Below are positions 37,660 to 46,228 of a stretch of 64,000 nucleotides of DNA, in pieces. Numbering within the stretch: position 1 is the stretch's first letter; every line of letters begins with the position of its first letter. Origin of the DNA: AP-16 sp963755055 (lineage in GTDB: Bacteria > Pseudomonadota > Alphaproteobacteria > Rhizobiales > Xanthobacteraceae); NCBI GenBank assembly GCA_963755055.1, contig CAVWIS010000019.1:73212-137211 (forward strand). Reading direction: 5' to 3'. Position numbers and translations under genes: made by a program. The notes beneath the pieces were generated by a model. That model ran no database searches. It had not been told where the DNA came from and saw only the letters and a program-made list of their open reading frames with translations.

Positions 37660-39093
37660 TCAGATCCCCACCTGGGTGATGAACTTGGTCACCAGGTAGC
37701 CTTCGATGGCCTCGGCGCCGCCTTCCGAGCCGTAGCCGGAATCCTTCACCCCGCCGAACGGCACCTCGGGCAGCGCGAGGCCCGCATGGTTGATCGACAC
37801 CATGCCGCTCTCGATCGCCGAGCCGATCGCCGCGGCCGTCTTCGCCGACCGGGTGAACGCGTAGGCGGCGAGCCCGTAGGGCAGGCGGTTCGCCTCTTTG
37901 ACCACGCCCTCCATGTCGCTGAATGGCGCGATCATGGCGAGCGGGCCGAACGGCTCCTCGTTCATGATCCGGGCGTTCTGTGGCACGTCGGTCATCACCG
38001 TGGGCTCGAAGAAATAGCCCTTGTTGCCGATGCGGTTGCCGCCGGTCCGGGTGTTGGCGCCCTTCTGCTTGGCGTCCAGGACGAACGCCTCCATGGCGTC
38101 GATGCGGCGGCTGTGCGCCAGCGGGCCCATCCGGGTCTTCTCATCGAACCCGTCGCCGACCTTGACCGCCTTGGCGGCGGCGGTGAACTTGTCGACAAAA
38201 TTCTCGTAGACCTTGTCCTGCACCAGGAGCCGCGTCGGGGCGACGCAGATCTGGCCGGCATTGCGGAACTTTCCGCCCGCCAGCACTTTCACCGCGGCAT
38301 CGACGTCGGCGTCCTCGAACACGATGCCGGGAGCGTGGCCGCCGAGCTCCATGGTGGCGCGCTTCATGTGCCGGCCCGCGAGCTCGGCCAGACGCTTGCC
38401 GATCGCGGTCGACCCGGTGAACGAGATTTTCCTGATCAGCGGATGCGGCACCAGATATTCCGAGACTTCCGACGGCACCCCGTAGACCAGGTTGATCACG
38501 CCGGTCGGAACGCCGGCGTCCGCGAAGGCGCGCACCAGCTCGGCGACGGTAGCCGGGGTATCCTCCGGGCCCTTGATGACGATGGTGCAGCCGGTGGCGA
38601 GCGCCGCGGAGATTTTCCGCACCGCCTGGTTGATCGGGAAATTCCACGGCGTGAACGCCGCGACCGGGCCGACCGGCTCCTTGACGACGAGCTGGTAGAC
38701 GCCCTCGGCGCGCGCCGGGATGACCCGGCCGTAGGCCCGGCGGCCTTCCTCGGCGAACCAGTCGATCAGGTCGGCGCCGGCCAGCGCCTCCATCTTGGCC
38801 TCGACGACCGGCTTGCCCTGCTCGGTGGTCATGATCTTGGCGATCTCGTCGGCGCGGCTGCGCAGCAGGTCCGCCGCCTTGCGCATGATCTTGTAGCGAT
38901 CGAAGGCCGGCACCTTGCGCCAGGTCTTGAACGCCTTGTCGGCCGCCTGGACGGCACGCTCGAGATCGGAATTCTCGGCATGCGCCACGGTGCCGACCTC
39001 CTCGGCGGTCGCCGGGTTGAGCACCGGAATGGTGCGGCCGCCGGAACCCTTGGTCCAGCCGCCGTCGATGAACAGCGATACCTGCGGGTACAT
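37660..39093 (-). CDS. NAD(P)-dependent aldehyde dehydrogenase (succinate-semialdehyde dehydrogenase group)
   Basis: A 477-residue enzyme with the active-site Glu in 'TMELGGHAPG', catalytic Cys in 'RNAGQICVAPTR', cofactor region 'FTGSTAIGKRLAEL' and 'AFTPWNFPINQAVRKISAAL'. Sequence style places it in the GabD/SSADH group, but semialdehyde specificity cannot be read from motifs alone. It may oxidise an aldehyde formed by the alcohol dehydrogenase encoded next to it. Confidence 0.9.
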   Translation of the reverse strand: MYPQVSLFIDGGWTKGSGGRTIPVLNPATAEEVGTVAHAENSDLERAVQAADKAFKTWRKVPAFDRYKIMRKAADLLRSRADEIAKIMTTEQGKPVVEAKMEALAGADLIDWFAEEGRRAYGRVIPARAEGVYQLVVKEPVGPVAAFTPWNFPINQAVRKISAALATGCTIVIKGPEDTPATVAELVRAFADAGVPTGVINLVYGVPSEVSEYLVPHPLIRKISFTGSTAIGKRLAELAGRHMKRATMELGGHAPGIVFEDADVDAAVKVLAGGKFRNAGQICVAPTRLLVQDKVYENFVDKFTAAAKAVKVGDGFDEKTRMGPLAHSRRIDAMEAFVLDAKQKGANTRTGGNRIGNKGYFFEPTVMTDVPQNARIMNEEPFGPLAMIAPFSDMEGVVKEANRLPYGLAAYAFTRSAKTAAAIGSAIESGMVSINHAGLALPEVPFGGVKDSGYGSEGGAEAIEGYLVTKFITQVGI

Positions 39094-39201
39094 GGCTCCT
39101 CCCTATTTTGTCTGACGTCTCGATGTGAGATCTTGCCTGAAGTTCACGGCTTCAGCGTCGTCTGATCTGGATGTCCCGAACCCGTTGAAATCCCGACCCA
39201 T

Positions 39202-40254
39202 TCATGGCGTGAGCACGGCGCGGCCGACCAGCTTGCCGTCGCGTAGCGCAGCGAGCGCCGCATTGGCCTCGTCGAACCGCATCGGGGTGACCGGAATGGG
39301 CGGGACCGATTTCCGCCGGACCAGGTCGATGAGCTCGCGGGTCTCGATGAGATTGCCCACATAGCTGCCCTGGATGGTGATTGCCTTGATCGGGATGAGC
39401 GGCAGCGCCCACGGCGCGGCGCCGCCGAACAGGCCGACGATGACCAACTTGCCGCCCTTGGCGAGGCAGTCGAAGCCCAGTCCCGCGGTCTGCGCGCTGC
39501 CGACGAGATCGATCACGCCGCGGATCGGCTGGCCGGCCGCGCGGGCGAGCTGCGCCGCCGCGTCGGGCGCCGCGCCGTCGACCGCGGCGAGCGCGCCGGC
39601 CTTGATCGCCGCCTCGCGCTTGCGGGCGTCGATGTCGACCACGATGGCGCCGCGGCCCTCCATCGCCTTGAGCAGGCCGATCGCCATCAGGCCGAGCCCG
39701 CCGGCGCCGATGATCACGATCGGCTCGCGCCCGATCAGGTCGGAGAGTTTTTTCAAGGCGCTGTAGGTGGTGACCCCGGAGCACGCATAGGGCGCCGCCG
39801 TCACCGGATCGAGGCCCTTGAGATCCACCAGATATTTGGGATGCGGCACCACGATATGGTCGGCATAGCCGCCGTCGCAGAAGACCCCGATGGAGCGCGG
39901 GGTCGCGCAATAATTCTCGTTGTCGGCGAGACAAATCGCGCACTTGCCGCAGCCGATCCACGGATAGACCAGGCGAACCTCGCCAGGCTTCACCCCGGTC
40001 GCCTCGGGGCCGAGCGCCAGCACCTCGCCGACGGTCTCGTGGCCCATGGTGAGCGGCAGCGCGATGCCGCGGTCTTTCAGCGACATCCGCCTGCCGTGGC
40101 CGAGGTCGTAGCCGCCCTCCCAGATGTGCAGGTCGCTGTGGCAGACGCCGGCTGCCTTGACGCGGAGCACCACCTCGGTACCGGACGGTTGCGGGGTCTG
40201 GGCGTCGACCTCGCTGAGCGGCGCGCCGAACTCGGTCACCCGATAGCTTCTCAT
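39202..40254 (-). CDS. Zinc-dependent alcohol dehydrogenase
   Basis: A 350-residue medium-chain dehydrogenase. Catalytic zinc ligands are Cys in 'AGVCHSDLH' and 'MGHETVG'. The structural zinc quartet is 'GCGKCAICLADNENYC'. The Rossmann motif is 'VIIGAGGLGLMAIGLLKAM' with Asp in 'VVDIDARK', favouring NAD. It oxidises an alcohol to a carbonyl; pairing with the adjacent aldehyde dehydrogenase suggests sequential oxidation. Confidence 0.92.
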   Translation of the reverse strand: MRSYRVTEFGAPLSEVDAQTPQPSGTEVVLRVKAAGVCHSDLHIWEGGYDLGHGRRMSLKDRGIALPLTMGHETVGEVLALGPEATGVKPGEVRLVYPWIGCGKCAICLADNENYCATPRSIGVFCDGGYADHIVVPHPKYLVDLKGLDPVTAAPYACSGVTTYSALKKLSDLIGREPIVIIGAGGLGLMAIGLLKAMEGRGAIVVDIDARKREAAIKAGALAAVDGAAPDAAAQLARAAGQPIRGVIDLVGSAQTAGLGFDCLAKGGKLVIVGLFGGAAPWALPLIPIKAITIQGSYVGNLIETRELIDLVRRKSVPPIPVTPMRFDEANAALAALRDGKLVGRAVLTP

Positions 40255-40320
40255 GGGGCGTTTCCTCTTTGAGCCTAGGGACTAGCCGCATCCCCGGCAC
40301 CGCGCAAGCGTGCCGCCGGG

Positions 40321-41340
40321 TCAGTCGTGGCGCAGCCGGACGAGGCGTTTGCCGAAATTCTCGCCGCGGTAAAGTCCCGCAATGGCGCCCGGGCAGGCCT
40401 CGATGCCGTCGACGATGTCCTCGCGGTAGGCGAGCTTTCCCTCGCGCAGCCAGGTCGCCAGCCGGCCGATCGCTTCCTCGTAGCGGTGCGCATGATCGAG
40501 CACCAGGAAGCCCGTCATGCTGGCGCGCTTGACCAGAAGGCTGCGCTCCACCCGCGGTCCGACGGGCGGCGGCTCCCAGCTCGCTACCGACGCGGTGCCG
40601 CAGATCACCACGCGGGCGCCGACCGCGAGCTGGCGCAGCACGGCATCGCTGATCGCGCCGGACGTGTTGTCGAAATAGACGTCGATCCCGCGCGGGCAGG
40701 CGGTGGCGAGCGCGTCGGCGAGGTCGTTGGCGCCCTTGTAGTCGATCGCCGCATCGAAGCCGAACGCCTCGGTGCAAAGCCCGGTCTTCACCGGGCCGCC
40801 GGCAATGCCGACGGTGCGGCAGCCGGCGATCTTTGCGATCTGCCCGACCGCCGAGCCGACCGAGCCGGCCGCCGTCGACACCACGACGGTGTCGCCGGGT
40901 CGCGGCCGGCCGACCTCGAGCAGGCCGAAATAGGCGGTCACCCCGTTGAGCCCGAGGACGCCGAGCGAGAGCGACAGCGGAAGGTCGTCCTCCTTGATCT
41001 TCCGGGTGATCGTGCTGCCGTCGGACACCGCATAGTTCTGCCAGCCGAGCAGGCCCATCACCCGGTCGCCCTGGGCAAAACCCGGATGGCGCGAGACGAT
41101 CACCTCGCCGGCCGCGAACGAGCGCATCGCCTCGCCGATGCCGACCGGGGCCGAATAGTTGGCGACCGCGTTCACCCAGCCGCGCATCGCCGGCTCGACC
41201 GAGAGAAAATCGTTGCGCACCAGGAACTGCCCGTCGCGCAGCTCCGGCAGCGGCGCCTCGACGATCTCGAAATGCTCGGCCTGCGGGATTCCGGTCGGCC
41301 GGGATTTCAGACGGACCTGGCGGTTGGTGTGCGGATGCAT
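40321..41340 (-). CDS. NADP-dependent zinc-free oxidoreductase (CurA / leukotriene-B4-dehydrogenase-like)
   Basis: A 339-residue MDR protein without zinc ligands. It starts 'NRQVRLKSRPTGIPQAEHFE', has 'LSVEPAMRGWVNA', the nucleotide motif 'STAAGSVGSAVGQIAKIAGC', and 'GIDVYFDNTSGAISDAVL'. Such proteins reduce the double bond of 2-alkenals and 2-enones with NADPH. It is co-directional with the alcohol dehydrogenase gene, separated by 66 bases. Confidence 0.9.
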   Translation of the reverse strand: MHPHTNRQVRLKSRPTGIPQAEHFEIVEAPLPELRDGQFLVRNDFLSVEPAMRGWVNAVANYSAPVGIGEAMRSFAAGEVIVSRHPGFAQGDRVMGLLGWQNYAVSDGSTITRKIKEDDLPLSLSLGVLGLNGVTAYFGLLEVGRPRPGDTVVVSTAAGSVGSAVGQIAKIAGCRTVGIAGGPVKTGLCTEAFGFDAAIDYKGANDLADALATACPRGIDVYFDNTSGAISDAVLRQLAVGARVVICGTASVASWEPPPVGPRVERSLLVKRASMTGFLVLDHAHRYEEAIGRLATWLREGKLAYREDIVDGIEACPGAIAGLYRGENFGKRLVRLRHD

Positions 41341-41441
41341 CCTGCCTCGCTTGCCGTGACCGGACTTGTGGCACGGGCGGGCGGTTCCGGTCTACGCTGC
41401 CATACCGACCCGACCCGGCTCACATGTAAGGACTTAAGTTC

Positions 41442-41849
41442 ATGGCTGACATCAAGATCCTCAATCCCGACACGCTGGGCAAGCCGCTCGGCCAGTATTC
41501 GCAGATCACCCGGGTCAAGGCCTCCGAATTGCTGTTCATCGCCGGCCAGGTCTCGGCCGACAAGGCGGGAAATGTCATCGGCGCCGATGATTTCGACGCC
41601 CAGTGCGTGCAGGTCTTTTCCAACATCGAGGCCGCGCTCAAGTCGCAGGGTGCCGGATTCGCCAGCGTGGTCGAGTTCACCACCTATCTGGTGCATTCGC
41701 AGGACATCCCGAAATTCATGAAGTACCGGCTGCGCGAGTTTCCAAGAATGTTTGCGGGTGGCGCCTATCCGCCGAACACGCTGCTGATGATTGACCGCCT
41801 GGTCGGCGAGCAGTTTTTGATCGAGGTGCAGACGGTGGCGGCCTTGTAG
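41442..41849 (+). CDS. ridA: RidA-family protein
   Basis: A 135-residue protein of the YjgF/RidA fold, with 'LLFIAGQVSADKAGNV', 'FSNIEAALKSQGAGFASVVE' and the end 'PNTLLMIDRLVGEQFLIEVQ'. RidA enzymes hydrolyse reactive enamine/imine intermediates, but the catalytic Arg of the canonical 'P-x-R-x-x' position appears replaced in 'YPPNTLLM'. It may be a RidA paralogue with another role. The TAG stop is part of REP copy 4. Confidence 0.85.
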   Translation: MADIKILNPDTLGKPLGQYSQITRVKASELLFIAGQVSADKAGNVIGADDFDAQCVQVFSNIEAALKSQGAGFASVVEFTTYLVHSQDIPKFMKYRLREFPRMFAGGAYPPNTLLMIDRLVGEQFLIEVQTVAAL

Positions 41850-41935
41850 GATGGGTCGAGCTCTCGCGAGACCCATCGGCGGCGGTGCGATCTGCGCGGC
41901 CTTGATGGGTTTCGCTGGCGCTCAACCCATCCTAC
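41846..41935. repeat. REP-like palindromic element, copy 4
   Basis: GTAGGATGGGTCGAGCTC ... GGCGCTCAACCCATCCTAC, with about 17 extra bases in the middle compared with copy 1. It contains the stop codon of the RidA gene and lies between convergent genes, so it may serve as a bidirectional terminator. Confidence 0.8.
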
Positions 41936-41940
41936 AAGGC

Positions 41941-42552
41941 TCACGTATTCAGCCATTTCGGACCGCTGACATGCGGGTTGCCGCGCTCGAAGAAGCGCAG
42001 CTTGCGCTCCACCGCGCGGGTGATGCCGATGCGCACGCTGGTGCCGATGCGGCCGTGGGGACGCACGGCGTTGCCGAGCCACAGCGTCGGGTTGGTGGTG
42101 AGATCGATACCGTCGAAGCCGAGGTCGACCGCAAAGGCCTCGGCGAGGCGGGCGGGGCCGCGGGCGAGATCGGGGAAGCGCGTGATGCCGCGGTTCTCCT
42201 CCATCGTCTCGATGCCGTCGAGCGGCTCCAGCGCGCGCAACAGGACGCCGCCGCCGACGCCGACCGTCTCGGCCGAGACGTTGAGCAGGAAATGCAGGCC
42301 GTAGCCGAAATACACGTAGGCGTGGCCGCGGCGCATGAACAGCGTGCGGTTGCGCCAGGTCGGGCCGACGAAGGCGTGGCCGCTGGGGTCGCCAGGCGGA
42401 TAGGCCTCGGTCTCGACGATGCGGCCGGTCAGCCGGCCGTGGGCGAGTTTTCGCACCAGCGTCTTGCCGATCAGATAGCGGGCGAGTTTTGCCGCGTCGC
42501 TCGGCAGCTCGGCGCGGCGCAGGCGGCGGATGCGGGACGGACCTTCGGTCAA
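41941..42552 (-). CDS. DNA-3-methyladenine glycosylase (AAG/MPG family)
   Basis: A 203-residue base-excision-repair enzyme. The catalytic Glu lies in 'GRIVETEAYPPGDPSGHAF', followed by 'RNRTLFMRRGHAYVYFGYG' (flipping Tyr/DNA contacts) and 'NVSAETVGVGGGVLLRALEP'. It removes alkylated or deaminated purines. The start overlaps the upstream oxidoreductase stop by 4 bases (42549-42552), implying co-translation with an unrelated enzyme. Confidence 0.93.
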   Translation of the reverse strand: MTEGPSRIRRLRRAELPSDAAKLARYLIGKTLVRKLAHGRLTGRIVETEAYPPGDPSGHAFVGPTWRNRTLFMRRGHAYVYFGYGLHFLLNVSAETVGVGGGVLLRALEPLDGIETMEENRGITRFPDLARGPARLAEAFAVDLGFDGIDLTTNPTLWLGNAVRPHGRIGTSVRIGITRAVERKLRFFERGNPHVSGPKWLNT

Positions 42553-43919
42553 ATCGCCAAGACCGCGCTCTGCACGGCCTCGAACAGGGTCGGGTGGATG
42601 TGCACCGCGTCGCGCATCACCTGGTAGGGCGCCTGCGCGTTCATCAGGTCGATATAGCCGTGGACGAGCTCAGCCCCATGGGCCGCCAGCACGGCGGCGC
42701 CGAGGATCTCGCCCGAGGCCGCGTCGACGATCACCTTGATGACGCCAAGATCCTCGCCGATTTCCGCCGCCTTGCCGCTGCGGCTCATCTCGAACCGCCC
42801 GACCCGGATGGCGCGGCCCGCCGCGCGCGCCTGCGCTTCGGTCATGCCGACCCGGCCGAGCTCCGGGTCGGTGAAGATCGCATAGGGCACGACCCGCCGC
42901 GTGGTGCGCGTGCCGTCGCCGACGAGCTGCGACACCAGCACGCGGTGATCGTCCCATGCGGTGTGGGTGAACTGCGGTCCGCCGCGCACGTCGCCCGCCG
43001 CCCAGATGCCCGGCACGCCAGTGGCGAGCCGCTCGTCGACCCGGATGATGCCGCGCTCGGTCGCCAGCCCGACGGTTTCCAGGCCGAGATCGTCGGTGTT
43101 GGGCTTTCGCCCGGTGGCGACGAAGAGATGCGATGCGACAAGCGGCGCCGCATCGTCGCCGAGCCAGACCGCGACGCCGCCGTCGCGCGCGGCGACGCGT
43201 TTGACCGGGGTCTGCAGGCGAAACGCGATCCCATCGGCGGCCAGCACATCCTGCATGGCGCGGGCAATGTCGGCATCCTCATGGCCGGCGATCTGGCCGG
43301 AAAACTCGATCACCGTCACCTGGGTACCCATGCGGACCAGGAATTGCGCCATTTCGAGCCCGATGGCGCCGGCGCCGATCATCGCCACATGGGCCGGATG
43401 TGCGGTCATCTCCAGCCAGTTTCCCGCATGGATGAATGGCACGCCGGCAAGCCCCTCGATCGGCGGGATGACGCTGCGCGTGCCGGTATCGATGACCACC
43501 TCGCCGGCGACGAATGTCTCGTCGCCGACCCGCACGGCAAAACCCTCCGCCTGGCGCCCGGCGAGCCTCGCGTGCCCGCGCACCAGCCGGGGATTTTCCG
43601 AGCCGGCAAAATTCTTCTCCAGCGAGCCGCGCGACGCGGCCGCCACCATCCGGGCCCGTCCGATCACCGCGGCGAAATCGACCTCGACGTCGGCGATGCG
43701 GAGCCCGAACTCGGCCCCGCGCCGCGCCAGGTGCGCGACCCTGGCCGAGGCGATGGCCGCCTTGCTGGGCGTGCAGCCGAAATTGACACAGGAGCCGCCG
43801 AGCTGTTTGCGTTCGGCCAGCACCACGCGCTTGCCCGCCTCAGCGAGCGCGAAGGCGAGCGGGATCCCGGCCTGCCCGCCGCCGATGATCATCACATCGC
43901 ATCGCGCCGGCTCTGCCAT
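42549..43919 (-). CDS. FAD-dependent pyridine-nucleotide disulphide oxidoreductase (mercuric-reductase-like)
   Basis: A 456-residue flavoprotein. It has the FAD motif 'DVMIIGGGQAGIPLAFALAE', redox-active disulphide 'GGSCVNFGCTPSK', NAD motif 'VAMIGAGAIGLEMAQFL' and C-terminal dimerisation domain with the His-Glu region 'DAVHIHPTLFEAVQSAV'. The N-terminal HMA domain and vicinal C-terminal Cys pair of true mercuric reductase are missing. It is therefore a MerA/lipoamide-dehydrogenase-like enzyme of unknown substrate. Confidence 0.9.
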   Translation of the reverse strand: MAEPARCDVMIIGGGQAGIPLAFALAEAGKRVVLAERKQLGGSCVNFGCTPSKAAIASARVAHLARRGAEFGLRIADVEVDFAAVIGRARMVAAASRGSLEKNFAGSENPRLVRGHARLAGRQAEGFAVRVGDETFVAGEVVIDTGTRSVIPPIEGLAGVPFIHAGNWLEMTAHPAHVAMIGAGAIGLEMAQFLVRMGTQVTVIEFSGQIAGHEDADIARAMQDVLAADGIAFRLQTPVKRVAARDGGVAVWLGDDAAPLVASHLFVATGRKPNTDDLGLETVGLATERGIIRVDERLATGVPGIWAAGDVRGGPQFTHTAWDDHRVLVSQLVGDGTRTTRRVVPYAIFTDPELGRVGMTEAQARAAGRAIRVGRFEMSRSGKAAEIGEDLGVIKVIVDAASGEILGAAVLAAHGAELVHGYIDLMNAQAPYQVMRDAVHIHPTLFEAVQSAVLAI

Positions 43920-43943
43920 CTGTGCTCCGGATGTTATGGGCGC

Positions 43944-44753
43944 TCAGGTTCCGACGCGGAGCGGCGCGTCGAGCTTGCGCAGCGCCGCGATCACCGACAG
44001 GGCCACGATTTTTCCGGTCTTCGGATTCTGCTCCGACGTCATGTTCTCGATCGCCAGGGTGAAGCGCGCCGCATCCGCCTCGACCTCGATCGTATGGCAG
44101 TTGCGGGTGACCCCGGGATCGGCCCAGATGTCGATCATGGTGCGGTCGGGGCCGATGCCGGCGAGCGACAGCGCCGCCGCCACGTTGACGTTGGCGGGAA
44201 AGCCCGCCGCGGCCTCGCGGGCGGTGCCGCTGAACACCCGCTTCGGCGCGGTCAGCCCGTCGACCGATATGCTGTTCGCCACCAGATAGGGCGCGCCCTC
44301 GAGGCTTGGCGGCGGCTTGCGCGTCGTCATCCGCACCGAGCCGATGCGCCCCTCGGCGGCGGCCGCGACCGCGTCGAGGCCGAGCAGCGCCCCGGTCGGC
44401 ACGATGATTTTTCCGCCGCGCTCCTTGGCGAGGGCGATCAGCTCCGGGCGCGGCAGCAGCGCGCCGCAGGAGAGCACCATCACCTGCTTGCCGGCCTGCA
44501 GCATCGGCCGGCAGATCCGCTCGATCAGCGCCGCCGGCGCGCATTCGATCGCCAGATCCGCATGGGCGGGAAAATCCTCGAACGCGACGATCGGGCAGGC
44601 AATCCCCTGGCCGTCCAGCCAGGCGCGCGCGGTCGCGGCATCGCGCGCCGCCACCGCGGAGAGCTCGATCCCGGGGATGCCGTCGCGCAGTCCCAGCGCA
44701 ACGGCGCGACCGATCGCGCCGAGGCCCGCAATGGCGACACGAATGACAGGCAT
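43944..44753 (-). CDS. nadX: Aspartate dehydrogenase
   Basis: A 269-residue enzyme with the Rossmann motif 'RVAIAGLGAIGRAVALGL' and the domain signatures 'LSCGALLPRPELIALA', 'VPTGALLGLDAVAAAA' and 'ANVNVAAALSLAGIGPDR'. It oxidises L-aspartate to iminoaspartate for NAD synthesis, although in this lineage NadX-like genes also occur in catabolic clusters. ATG 44753 follows 'CGGAGCTTCGTT'; the longer frame to 44942 is rejected. It is divergent from a TctC-type binding protein. Confidence 0.87.
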   Translation of the reverse strand: MPVIRVAIAGLGAIGRAVALGLRDGIPGIELSAVAARDAATARAWLDGQGIACPIVAFEDFPAHADLAIECAPAALIERICRPMLQAGKQVMVLSCGALLPRPELIALAKERGGKIIVPTGALLGLDAVAAAAEGRIGSVRMTTRKPPPSLEGAPYLVANSISVDGLTAPKRVFSGTAREAAAGFPANVNVAAALSLAGIGPDRTMIDIWADPGVTRNCHTIEVEADAARFTLAIENMTSEQNPKTGKIVALSVIAALRKLDAPLRVGT

Positions 44754-44973
44754 GAACGAAGCTCCGGAATGTCGGGAAGGCAGGGCCGGCAGTAGAGCAT
44801 TTTTCGTGAAGGGCGACAGCGGATTTTCCATGGACTTTACGCCCCGCCCCGGGGTTCGGTCGGGCAAGCCGGCGCGACATGCGCCGACGGTAAGCAAGCC
44901 ATGACTTGACCGCCCCGGCGCAATCGCCGAAGTGGTCGGCAAAACAGAGTTCTGTGGCCGGGGAGGTCAAGTG

Positions 44974-45954
44974 ATGCGGAGGATCGCCCGGTGGACTGTC
45001 GCGGCGTTGGCCATCGCGCTGACGCCGTCGCTTGCGCTTGCCCAGGACTGGCCGACCCGGCCGGTCGCCATGGTGGTGCCGTTCGCGGCGGGGGGGCCGA
45101 CCGACGTGATCGGCCGCATCGTGGCGCAACGGCTCGGCGAGATTCTCGGAAAACAGGTCGTGGTGGAGAATATCGGCGGCGCCGGCGGCATGCTCGGCGC
45201 CATGCGGGTGGTCCAGGCGACGCCCGACGGCTATCAGATGCTGCTCGGCACCGTCGGCACCCAGGCCTACAATCAGACCCTCTACAAGCGCCCGCTCTAC
45301 AACGCCAACACCGACTTCGCACCGGTGGTGCTGATCGCCGAGCAGCCGCTGGTGCTGATCGTGCGCAACGATTTTCCCGCAGCCACGCTCGCCGAATTCT
45401 CCGCCTACGCCAAGGCCAATGCGGCGAAGCTCAGCTTCGGCTCCGGCGGCAGCGGGGCGGCCACCCATCTCGGCTGCGTGCTGCTCAACTCGGCGATCGG
45501 CGTCAGCGTCCAGCACGTGCCCTATCGCGGCTCGGCGCCGGCGATGACGGATCTCGCGGCCGGCCGCATCGACTATCTGTGCGATGCGGTGTCGACCGCG
45601 CTGCCGCAGGTCACCGCCCGCAACGTCAAGGCGATCGCCACGCTGGCGAAAAACCGCTCCGCGGTGCTGCCCGACGTGCCGACCGCCGACGAGCAGGGTC
45701 TTGCCGACTTCACCGCCGGCAACTGGGCGGCGCTTTTTCTGCCGCGGCGCACGCCGGAGCCGATCGTGCGCCGGCTGCACGACGCCACCGTCGAGACGAT
45801 GGCGACGCCGTGGGTGCGCGACCGCATGGCGGCGCTCGGCACCGATCTGGTGGCGCCCGAGCGCACCGCGTCCGACTATCTCGGCCGCTTCGTCGCTGCC
45901 GAGATCGAGAAATGGGCCGGGCCGATCCGCGCCAGCGGCGTGTCGGCGGATTAG
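44974..45954 (+). CDS. Tripartite tricarboxylate transporter substrate-binding protein (TctC/Bug family)
   Basis: A 326-residue periplasmic protein. A signal peptide occupies residues 1-24 ('TVAALAIALTPSLALAQ'). The Bug-family opening is 'DWPTRPVAMVVPFAAGGPTD', and 'GGAGGMLGAMRVVQATPDGY' and 'VQHVPYRGSAPAMTDLAAGR' follow. It binds carboxylates for a TctAB permease, which is not encoded here; orphan Bug proteins are common in this group. ATG 44974 follows 'GGGGAGGTCAAGTG'. Confidence 0.92.
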   Translation: MRRIARWTVAALAIALTPSLALAQDWPTRPVAMVVPFAAGGPTDVIGRIVAQRLGEILGKQVVVENIGGAGGMLGAMRVVQATPDGYQMLLGTVGTQAYNQTLYKRPLYNANTDFAPVVLIAEQPLVLIVRNDFPAATLAEFSAYAKANAAKLSFGSGGSGAATHLGCVLLNSAIGVSVQHVPYRGSAPAMTDLAAGRIDYLCDAVSTALPQVTARNVKAIATLAKNRSAVLPDVPTADEQGLADFTAGNWAALFLPRRTPEPIVRRLHDATVETMATPWVRDRMAALGTDLVAPERTASDYLGRFVAAEIEKWAGPIRASGVSAD

Positions 45955-45960
45955 ATCCGG

Positions 45961-46117
45961 CTAGTGCTCCGATTCCGAAGTTCGCATTACTTCGCGGCAC
46001 GTTCTCGTGCGAACTTCGGAATCAAAGGAGCACTAGCAACCTTTTGATTCTAGTGCGGCTTTTGAATTTGAAGTTCCTCGACGAGCGTGCGGCAATGTTG
46101 GGAGGAACTTCAAATTC
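45961..46117. repeat. Two consecutive long palindromes at the island boundary
   Basis: Palindrome 1 has arms at 45961-45986 and 46008-46036 ('CTAGTGCTCC...GATTCCGAAG' and complement, with a 3-base bulge). Palindrome 2 has perfect 16-base arms at 46064-46079 and 46102-46117 ('GAATTTGAAGTTCCTC'). They lie between the last chromosomal gene and the integrase. They could be dispersed repeats, terminators or part of the attachment region. Confidence 0.65.
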
Positions 46118-46228
46118 GGTACTAAGCCTTGATTTCATTGGCTATTTTGCGCTATTGTCGCGCGTCTGTCGCGTCCCCATATTCGCAACTGTTCACAGTT
46201 GCTCACAGTATCTCAGAGGGAGGGTCCG

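Noticed and set aside
45955..46228. tRNA gene as integrase attachment site
   Set aside because: No cloverleaf or T-loop sequence could be found by eye in the gap.
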